NCBI GenBank assembly: GCA_900553025.1 | Contig: USBT01000032.1 | Span: forward strand, 1 to 12,319 | Direction: 5' to 3' | Length of the DNA stretch: 12,319 nt | Origin: an uncultured Eubacteriales bacterium | GTDB taxonomy: Bacteria > Bacillota > Clostridia > Peptostreptococcales > Anaerovoracaceae | In this document: positions 6,735-12,319 of the stretch, piece after piece | Position numbering within the stretch: position 1 is the stretch's first letter | How the letters are laid out: each line of letters starts with the position of its first letter | Notes under the pieces: generated by a model | Database searches by the model: none | Told to the model about the DNA's origin: nothing | The model's input: the letters and a program-made list of their open reading frames with translations, nothing else | Made by a program: the position numbers and the translations under genes

Positions 6735-8351
6735 TTAATTGACCTTTAACAAAAGCTTCTCCGCATTATTTTTGAGCATTGCATACATCACCATAGACCC
6801 TAATACAAGGGCTGCTAGGATAAGCCACATGAAACCAAAGAATCCCATTATATTTGAAAATATTAGGAGATACAAAATTACAAAAAGTACTGTGCTTCCC
6901 ATGCTTGAAAATGACGCTATCGTTGGACCTCCTGCCCTTTTAAATGCTTCATTTTCGCTCAGCCAATCAAGCTTAAAATGATTTAAATTGATATATAGTC
7001 CAAACATACTAAAGAAAATCATAGTAAATATTGGCATCAGTAGCAAAAGTATCATTGCACTTCCACTTATCTTGAATAAGAATATTAGGAGTAGTGATTC
7101 GACCTCAAAAATAGGCAACAATATTATAACCGGTACCAATCCCTTTGCGAGCATTATATCTATCGTTTTAATTGGTAAGCTCTTTATAATCCAGATATTT
7201 TTCCCTTCCATATTGATTGAAGCCGATGTCAACACAGCTCCACTTGAAACAAATTGATATAGGAGCATTGAAAAAATAGCCGGCAGGGCTTTGGTGCTCG
7301 ATACGCCATATATGGATAAAAGTTCAACTACATCTTCAAATTTGTCTTTTTTGATAAATAAATATGCGAGCATCATCGCAACAAAGAATATCGATGTGCC
7401 ATATGACAGAAAGTACATTGGTGTTCTTAAAAAACGTGCGATCTCTTTCTGCAATAATGCAATAAAAGCAGAATGACTATTAAAATCTTTGTCACTATGT
7501 TTTAGCATTTTATTTTTGCTTTTATTTTCATGTAAGAGTATTTTAAAGAACGATTTTTTAATTACTATATACATGAGGAAAGCCGGTATGAGCAAACTTA
7601 CTAGAAATGCTGCTACAAACAAAATATTTTGTTCTACAACGGATGCTCCCATATAATATATAGGCCTTGCGAACGTCATAATTCCACTCGAAAGCTTATC
7701 CGCATTTTTCTCAATCGCTTCCCCCAAATTATCAAGATTGAATACCGCATAGAAATATATTGCGAAAAATACCATATACAGGACCGTGGATATGAGGGTT
7801 TTGTTAGTTATTTTTGACATAATAATACTTACACCCCATGCAAGCAGTGATGTGAGCATAGTTATAAACACTATCATGGATACATAGCTTATGAGTAAAA
7901 TTAAGAGTGGGATTAATTGAATCGGTCCAATTGAAACAGAATAAATACAGTAGCCGATTGCACTTCCTGTGAAAAATGGCAGTGCATAAATCATGTTAAA
8001 TATAGCTATCGCAAATATACGGGAAAGCAGTATCTGCCCTGGCTTAATTGGCATTGAGATAAGCATCTGATTGTCTTTTGATTCGTAAATTTGCTGTTGA
8101 GCTGTGAAAACACTTCCGATAAAGCAAAGGAACATTGCTGTACCCATGACTAAGCTGATTGGTATCCATTCATAGCTTGAACCCTTCAATGCGAGCATTG
8201 TACCAAAAACAATAGGTGCTGCGAACATATTTACAAAAAAACAATAGCCAATAAGTCCGAAAATCGAAAGTGCAATTCCGCTGGTTTTCTTCTTTCCGAA
8301 CATAGAAGAAAGTATCAATTTTATTCTAATACCGACAAGCAGTTTAATCAT
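6735..8351 (-). CDS. ABC exporter permease, large ABC-2-like
   Basis: A 538-residue integral membrane protein with roughly twelve hydrophobic segments and a soluble loop near the middle (KKSFFKILLHENKSKNK and following). It has no nucleotide-binding motifs. The size and layout fit the putative two-half ABC exporter permeases found in Firmicutes next to a single ATPase gene. The start codon overlaps the stop of the ATPase gene (ATGA), with GGAGG upstream, so the two are translationally coupled and almost certainly form one transporter. The substrate cannot be deduced from sequence; it is presumed an exporter because the permease type lacks a partner binding protein. Confidence 0.88.
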   Translation of the reverse strand: MIKLLVGIRIKLILSSMFGKKKTSGIALSIFGLIGYCFFVNMFAAPIVFGTMLALKGSSYEWIPISLVMGTAMFLCFIGSVFTAQQQIYESKDNQMLISMPIKPGQILLSRIFAIAIFNMIYALPFFTGSAIGYCIYSVSIGPIQLIPLLILLISYVSMIVFITMLTSLLAWGVSIIMSKITNKTLISTVLYMVFFAIYFYAVFNLDNLGEAIEKNADKLSSGIMTFARPIYYMGASVVEQNILFVAAFLVSLLIPAFLMYIVIKKSFFKILLHENKSKNKMLKHSDKDFNSHSAFIALLQKEIARFLRTPMYFLSYGTSIFFVAMMLAYLFIKKDKFEDVVELLSIYGVSSTKALPAIFSMLLYQFVSSGAVLTSASINMEGKNIWIIKSLPIKTIDIMLAKGLVPVIILLPIFEVESLLLIFLFKISGSAMILLLLMPIFTMIFFSMFGLYINLNHFKLDWLSENEAFKRAGGPTIASFSSMGSTVLFVILYLLIFSNIMGFFGFMWLILAALVLGSMVMYAMLKNNAEKLLLKVN

Positions 8352-9091
8352 TTACTACCTCCATTTACGGCCGCCTCTGGCTCGGACTCAAGTTCAAGAA
8401 ATACATCCTCAAGTGATGTCTTTCCTTTAACCTCCTCCATCGTGCCCGATGCTACAAGCTTACCCTTTTTTATGATTGCAACCTTGTCGCATAGTTTTTC
8501 GGCTACTTCAAGGACATGTGTTGAGAAAAAGATTGCACTTCCCTCTTTACACAATTCTTTCATGAAGTTTTTTAGGTGGTGAGTCGCTGTTGGATCAAGC
8601 CCTACAAAGGGTTCATCCATCATCAGAAGCTTTGGCTTGTGAACGAGGGCTGAGATAATGGCTAGCTTCTGCTTCATTCCATGAGAATACGTGCTTATCG
8701 GCTGTGGCAAATTATCATATATGCCTAATAAATTGGCAAGCTCCTTGATTCTAGCCTTTCTATCCTCTGGATTAACACCGTAGACATCCGAAACAAAATT
8801 TAGATATTTGACACCTGTAAGCACCTCATACAAATCAGGATTATCTGGAAGATATGCCATTATTTTCTTGCATTCAAGTGGATTTTCCTTGATGCTCATT
8901 CCATCTATGAGAATTTCGCCCTTATTAAATTCTAGTATACCCGCACAGGCCTTTAAGGTCGTTGTTTTTCCAGCTCCATTATGCCCTATGAAGGCACATA
9001 TTTCACCCGCCTCAATTTCAAGGCTCAGGTCGTCAACCGCCTTAAACTCCTCATAATACTTGGTGTAGTTTTTTATTGATAAAACGCTCAT
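8348..9091 (-). CDS. ABC transporter ATP-binding protein
   Basis: A 247-residue ATPase that powers the neighbouring permease at the inner face of the membrane. Visible motifs: Walker A GHNGAGKTT (36-44), Q-loop region AYLPDNPDLYEVLTG (78-92) with Asp where Gln is usual, signature YSHGMKQK (134-141, the LSGGQ variant common in ABC-2 exporters), Walker B LLMMDEP (154-160), D-loop GLDP and switch histidine H191 in STHVLE. The ATG at 9091 has AGGAGGG ten bases upstream. The gene begins 33 bases after the trxB stop codon and its last four bases overlap the permease start. Confidence 0.95.
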   Translation of the reverse strand: MSVLSIKNYTKYYEEFKAVDDLSLEIEAGEICAFIGHNGAGKTTTLKACAGILEFNKGEILIDGMSIKENPLECKKIMAYLPDNPDLYEVLTGVKYLNFVSDVYGVNPEDRKARIKELANLLGIYDNLPQPISTYSHGMKQKLAIISALVHKPKLLMMDEPFVGLDPTATHHLKNFMKELCKEGSAIFFSTHVLEVAEKLCDKVAIIKKGKLVASGTMEEVKGKTSLEDVFLELESEPEAAVNGGSK

Positions 9092-9124
9092 CCTCTAATA
9101 TCCCTCCTGTGAATTCTTATCATT

Positions 9125-10045
9125 TTAATATTCTGTTTTGTTAATGTGCTCAATGGCAGCAAGCGCCGCGATTGCCCCGTCAGATACTGCGGTTGTAATC
9201 TGTCTTACCTTCTTTGCTCTGCAATCGCCCGCAGCAAAAATGCCGTCAGTGCCAGTTATACAGTCCTCTCCCGATTCAATGTATCCAGCTTTGTTAAGCT
9301 TAACAATATCCTTAAAAATTTCATTCTCAGGCATCTGTCCAATTGCAACGAATAAGCCATCAATTTTAAGCTCTCTCTTCTCGTTTGTTTTCTTATTTTC
9401 CACCTCTATGCCTTGGATAAATCTTTCTCCATTAATAGCTGTAACTACTGAATCCAAAACCAGTTCTACGTTTTCCTTGGCCTTAACTCTTTTTACATTG
9501 ATAGCATCCGCTCTGAACTCATCTCTTCTGTGTACTAGATATACCTTCTCAGCGATATCGCTCAAAACCTCAGCATCCTCAAGCGCTGTATTGCCTCCGC
9601 CACAGACTGCAACTGTTTTGTTCTTGAAAAACGCACCGTCGCATGTCGCACAGTAGCTTATTCCTGCCCCCTTGAATCTATCTTCATTTTCCACTCCAAG
9701 AGGTCTTGGAGAAGATCCAGTTGCGATAATGATTGTCTTACACTCGTATTCTTTGCCCGAGCTTGTAACCACGGTCTTAATTGGCTTGTCTGCATCCCTT
9801 ATCTCGGAAATTTCCTCATAGCTCATCTCTGCGCCAAGATTCTTCATCTGGTTGTATGTTTTATCTGCAAAATCAAGTCCTGTCATATTTGGCATTCCAG
9901 GATAATTTGCAACCTCAGCAGTGTTTATAACCTGTCCTCCATAGCTAAGTTTATCAAAAACTATTGTATTCTTGCCGCCCCTCTGTCCGTAAATTGCTGC
10001 CGTCATGCCTGCTGGGCCTGCCCCAACAATTAAAATATCATACAT
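9125..10045 (-). CDS. trxB: Thioredoxin-disulfide reductase
   Basis: A 306-residue flavoenzyme that uses NADPH to reduce thioredoxin in the cytoplasm. FAD-binding GAGPAG (8-13), redox-active C132 and C135 in YCATCDGAFF, NADPH-binding CGGGNTA (147-153), the HRRDEFR motif (171-177) typical of NADPH-dependent enzymes, and the C-terminal GIFAAGDCR FAD motif are all present in the expected order. Length is normal. The ATG at 10045 has GGAGG seven bases upstream. It is the first gene of the apparent trxB-ATPase-permease-proX unit; I see no thioredoxin gene alongside. Confidence 0.97.
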   Translation of the reverse strand: MYDILIVGAGPAGMTAAIYGQRGGKNTIVFDKLSYGGQVINTAEVANYPGMPNMTGLDFADKTYNQMKNLGAEMSYEEISEIRDADKPIKTVVTSSGKEYECKTIIIATGSSPRPLGVENEDRFKGAGISYCATCDGAFFKNKTVAVCGGGNTALEDAEVLSDIAEKVYLVHRRDEFRADAINVKRVKAKENVELVLDSVVTAINGERFIQGIEVENKKTNEKRELKIDGLFVAIGQMPENEIFKDIVKLNKAGYIESGEDCITGTDGIFAAGDCRAKKVRQITTAVSDGAIAALAAIEHINKTEY

Positions 10046-10081
10046 GGTCTAACCTCCAAAATTTTCATGCTTGTCCTTACA

Positions 10082-10125
10082 ATTATATATGAAATGTTTT
10101 TAAAAATATACACTTTATTTCATAT
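10082..10125 (-). promoter_or_regulatory. Candidate trxB-operon promoter with 9-bp inverted repeat
   Basis: On the minus strand TATAAT (10087-10082) lies 36 bases before the trxB start; the -35 position 17 bases upstream reads TATATT and is weak. ATATGAAAT (10087-10095) and ATTTCATAT (10117-10125) form an exact inverted repeat, centres 30 bases apart (about three helical turns), flanking the -35. A weak -35 with flanking half-sites would suit an activator or repressor, but no regulator is identified. Confidence 0.4.
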
Positions 10126-10157
10126 TTTCCGAGTTTTACGAGGAATTTTTCCGCATA

Positions 10158-10177
10158 TCTTGCTAAATCTTGCTAAA
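10158..10177. repeat. 10-bp tandem direct repeat
   Basis: TCTTGCTAAA occurs twice in immediate succession (10158-10167, 10168-10177) in the intergenic region upstream of the trxB promoter. No function is apparent; replication slippage is the simplest origin. Confidence 0.8.
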
Positions 10178-10213
10178 TTAACTAATTTTTTATGTGAGTG
10201 CACAAAATACAAA

Positions 10214-10273
10214 AATGCCCCGCAGTCAGATATGTATTCTTAGTAATAAACAAACATCTACTTGCGAGGCATT
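10214..10273 (-). terminator. Intrinsic terminator downstream of the BMP lipoprotein gene
   Basis: On the minus strand AATGCCTCGCA (10273-10263) can pair with TGCGGGGCATT (10224-10214), eleven pairs with one G-U, directly followed by a T-run. The long loop contains a further weak stem (AGATGT with ACATATCT). It lies about 54 bases past the lipoprotein stop codon and separates it from trxB. Confidence 0.75.
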
Positions 10274-10313
10274 CTCAATTACTTAATCACTTAATTAATC
10301 AAATTTATGAAAC

Positions 10314-10335
10314 AATTATTTGATAATTATTTGAT
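10314..10335. repeat. 11-bp tandem repeat across the BMP lipoprotein stop codon
   Basis: AATTATTTGAT is present twice in a row (10314-10324, 10325-10335). The BMP gene stop (TAA, 10329-10327) falls in the second copy, so the duplication may have added or replaced the final residues (IIK). No functional effect is evident. Confidence 0.75.
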
Positions 10336-11412
10336 AATCATTAGGCTAACACTTGGTACCTTAGAAGCAAGGTCAGCTTCCTCAGTGTCTTTATCGTTAG
10401 GAATTTCAATTCCACCGTCAGCTAGCTTCTCATAAATTTTCTTGTAATCATCTTTCTTGAATTTCTTGAACATAGAAGTCTTAAGTGGAAGTCCAACTCT
10501 CTCTTCCTTAGCACCAAGTACTAGTGCCTGTCCACCCTTGAATTCATCCTTCTTATAAGCATCAAGCTGGTCCTTTACAGATTCTTTAAGAAGCTTCATA
10601 GCAGAAGTGATAACTGTCTTTGACTGTGAGCTCTGGTCAACGTCAACGCCGATTACCTTTCCATCGCTTTCTTCAGCAGCAGATGAGATTGAATCAAATA
10701 TAGCTCCTCCGCAAGAGAAAATAACTTCTGTGCCATCAGCGTACCAACCTGCGGCTTTAGCCTTGATATCAGGTGATGCTTTGAAATCTCCAGTATAGTT
10801 GTACTTGATTGATACAGTCTTGTCATCTTCATCTGCAGCATCGTTTGCACCCTTAACAAATCCATATCCATATCTAACTACTGCAGGTACAGCCATACCA
10901 CCCATAAATCCTAGTTTAGTATTACCTTCCTTTACAGCAGCATATCCAGCAAGGTATCCTGCCTGTTCTTCAGCATATACAATTGATACAGTATTATCCT
11001 TGATTTCAGGTTCTGATTCAGGTGTTTCTGCAGGAGCACCATCTATAAATATGAATTTAACATCAGGATATTTAGACTGTGCCTGGAAAATTGGTTCCTG
11101 GAATAAGAATCCTGGAGTTGCTATAACTTTAGCACCTGCCTTAACAGCTAGGTCAATCTGCTCCATTCTTGCCTTGTTGGAATCCTCTGCAGGCTGGTAA
11201 TACTTGTATGTAACATCGTTCTTCTCAGCCCATTCCTTAACGCCTTCCCAAGTACCCTGGTTGAAAGACTTATCGTCAATCGTTCCTACGTCAGTGATCA
11301 TTGCAATCTCATAGGTGTTATCTTCGCTTTTGCTACTGTCATCTTTGCTTCCACAAGCGAAGGCAGTAAATGCCAAGCATAAACAAAGTGCCACCGTCAA
11401 TGCCTTTTTCAT
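10327..11412 (-). CDS. BMP-family substrate-binding lipoprotein (PnrA/Med-like)
   Basis: A 361-residue extracytoplasmic binding protein of the basic membrane protein family, whose characterised members bind purine nucleosides for ABC import. Residues 1-19 are a lipoprotein signal with lipobox AFAC and lipidated C20, followed by a Ser/Asp/Lys linker. Family landmarks include the DVGTIDDKSFNQGTW segment, GYLAGYAA, GFMGGMAVPAV and the GVDVDQSSQ segment. AGGAGG lies eight bases before the ATG at 11412. In many Firmicutes the cognate ATPase and permease genes follow directly; here a terminator follows, so the partner transporter must be encoded elsewhere or the protein acts alone. Nucleoside specificity is inferred from the family only. 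Confidence 0.93.
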   Translation of the reverse strand: MKKALTVALCLCLAFTAFACGSKDDSSKSEDNTYEIAMITDVGTIDDKSFNQGTWEGVKEWAEKNDVTYKYYQPAEDSNKARMEQIDLAVKAGAKVIATPGFLFQEPIFQAQSKYPDVKFIFIDGAPAETPESEPEIKDNTVSIVYAEEQAGYLAGYAAVKEGNTKLGFMGGMAVPAVVRYGYGFVKGANDAADEDDKTVSIKYNYTGDFKASPDIKAKAAGWYADGTEVIFSCGGAIFDSISSAAEESDGKVIGVDVDQSSQSKTVITSAMKLLKESVKDQLDAYKKDEFKGGQALVLGAKEERVGLPLKTSMFKKFKKDDYKKIYEKLADGGIEIPNDKDTEEADLASKVPSVSLMIIK

Positions 11413-11461
11413 AATAAATTCCTCCTAAATTAAGTTATCTTTATTAACTTTTCTAACTATT

Positions 11462-11490
11462 ATTTTACACCAGAATATAAAAATTGTCCA
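11462..11490 (-). promoter_or_regulatory. Promoter of the BMP lipoprotein gene
   Basis: On the minus strand TGGACA (11490-11485), a 17-base spacer and TAAAAT (11467-11462) each match consensus at five of six positions. The expected start point near 11455 gives a leader of about 40 bases containing the AGGAGG site. The -35 lies five bases beyond the stop codon of the Nudix frame, so the lipoprotein has its own promoter although the genes are in tandem. Confidence 0.7.
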
Positions 11491-11494
11491 TCTA

Positions 11495-12136
11495 TTACGT
11501 CAAGTTTTCAACAAGAGTTGTAACAGTAGCTGCGGTTATTTTTGCCGTAAGCCCCCACAAAATAGCTTCTTCACCTTGGAATTGCGAATAAACTGGGATT
11601 GACCACTTCGCGCCTTTCCATGGATTTTTCTCATTTACCTTAAGTTCTTCTTTATATGGAAAATCCTCCTCTATAGATGCACTTATATTTTCCCAATATA
11701 TCTAAGGTGGATTCTTTACAAGCTCGGATAATTTAACTAAGAATACTCTTTCAACTTCATCTTTTGAAATCTGCATGTTCTGATAGTCCTTGTAATCAAT
11801 CATTCCAATATAGCTAAAAAGTGTATAATTTGCATATCCATATACGATATCCCCTCTACCAACTATATGTATCTTATCGATAGTAAGCCCAAGTTCTTCT
11901 GAAGTTTCTCGAATTGCAGCACCCATTGGACCCTCTCCCGCTTCAACACGACCACCCGGAAAGCAAATCTCACCTGGCTGATGTTTAAGCTTGCTTGATC
12001 TAACTTCATACAAAATATATAATTCTCCATCTTTCTCAATAAAGGGGATGAGTACAGAAAAATACTTATGCGATCCAATTGGTTTGGGAATATGTTTATC
12101 GAATGTATTACTGACATCTTTTAAAGTAATTTTCAC
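11495..12136 (-). pseudogene. Nudix hydrolase, CoA pyrophosphatase (NudL/YeaB) type, interrupted by an amber codon
   Basis: The frame encodes a Nudix enzyme expected to cleave coenzyme A or similar dinucleotides. The Nudix box is intact at residues 62-84 (G-x5-E-x7-RETSEELGL), preceded by the CoA-pyrophosphatase signature RSSKLKHQPGEICFPGG (46-62). A TAG at 11704-11702 stops it after 144 residues. The same frame continues without a break to TAA at 11497-11495 and encodes family-like sequence (NISASIEEDFPYKEE, SIPVY, AILWGLTAKI), for 213 codons in total, the usual length. Relatives have Glu after the NPP/NEP segment, so GAG to TAG is the simplest change. The GTG start at 12136 is chosen because AGGAG precedes it by seven bases; an upstream TTG lacks a ribosome site. 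The truncated product keeps the catalytic box but loses the C-terminal fold. Confidence 0.85.
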
Positions 12137-12141
12137 AATAT

Positions 12142-12148
12142 CGCTCCT
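12142..12148 (-). promoter_or_regulatory. Ribosome binding site that fixes the Nudix GTG start
   Basis: AGGAGCG (minus strand 12148-12142) is placed ideally before GTG at 12136, so translation begins there rather than at the upstream in-frame TTG at 12172. Confidence 0.75.
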
Positions 12149-12228
12149 AATGATATAATTATTTTGTCGCAACTTTCATCTTAGCTATATAGTCACTCAG
12201 CTGTTATCATTATTTGCTATTTCCTAGC

Positions 12229-12255
12229 AAAAAAATAGAGAGGCAGATGCCTCTC
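12229..12255 (-). terminator. Intrinsic terminator of a minus-strand gene beyond the right edge
   Basis: On the minus strand GAGAGGC (12255-12249), loop ATCT and GCCTCTC (12244-12238) form a perfect seven-pair stem followed by TATTTTTTT (12237-12229). It should end a gene lying to the right, transcribed leftward, but only about 16 bases further on the sequence becomes Alu-like, so that gene is missing from the window. Confidence 0.8.
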
Positions 12256-12271
12256 GTTATCGTTAATTCAA

Positions 12272-12319
12272 CCAGGCTGAAGTAAAGTGGCATGATCTCG
12301 GCTCACTGCAACCTCTGCG
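12272..12319 (-). mobile_element. Primate Alu (SINE) fragment, likely contamination or chimeric join
   Basis: The last 48 bases match the reverse-oriented Alu consensus as I know it, including the diagnostic GATCTCGGCTCACTGCAACC run preceded by CCAGGCTG and AGTGG. I count four differences by eye, two of them adjacent. The bases before 12272 do not match Alu. Bacteria do not carry Alu elements, so this is best read as human DNA joined during library preparation or assembly. Confidence 0.9.

Noticed and set aside
9138..9656. 172-codon plus-strand frame opposite trxB
   Set aside because: It lies entirely inside the well-supported trxB gene, shows no domain and has no ribosome binding site.

Overview
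This AT-rich window looks like a low-GC Firmicute, probably a human-associated anaerobic clostridium. I cannot name a genus. The grounds are strong AGGAGG-type ribosome binding sites, Ala/Lys/Glu-rich wall-protein architecture, a Nudix/BMP/TrxB/pyruvate-kinase gene set of clostridial type, and ATG/GTG starts. The last ~48 bases are not bacterial: they read as a piece of primate Alu repeat. The right edge is therefore most likely an assembly chimera or host contamination.

Layout, left to right. (1) Bases 1-2806, minus strand: the N-terminal ~935 residues of a secreted coiled-coil protein with a CAP domain in the middle; its C-terminus lies outside the window. (2) 2985-4433, minus: pyruvate kinase. 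(3) 4434-4700: a divergent intergenic region with inverted repeats, a possible small structured RNA and a TATAAT box eight bases before the next ATG. (4) 4701-5858, plus: a YeiH/UPF0324 membrane transporter with a 42-bp tandem repeat in a hydrophilic loop, followed by a 50-codon ORF that resembles an antitoxin C-terminus. (5) A hairpin at 6230-6251 separates convergent units. (6) 6241-10045, minus: a compact unit read as trxB, ABC ATPase, ABC permease, then a ProX-type aminoacyl-tRNA deacylase gene broken by a one-base frameshift. (7) 10327-11412, minus: a BMP-family nucleoside-binding-type lipoprotein with its own promoter and terminator. (8) 11495-12136, minus: a CoA-pyrophosphatase-type Nudix hydrolase gene interrupted by an in-frame amber codon. 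(9) 12229-12255: a terminator for a gene that should lie to the right, followed by the Alu-like tail.

Functionally the window mixes central metabolism (pyruvate kinase), thiol redox (thioredoxin reductase), tRNA proofreading (ProX), membrane export (ABC pair, YeiH), nucleoside-type uptake (BMP lipoprotein) and an exported surface protein. Apart from the trxB-ABC-ABC-proX unit, the genes look like independent housekeeping units. I found no CRISPR array, rRNA, tRNA, integrase, transposase or evident defence cassette, and no convincing new multi-gene system. The points most worth a second look are the Alu junction, the two broken genes, the CAP/coiled-coil surface protein, the repeat insertion in YeiH, and the control region between pyk and yeiH.
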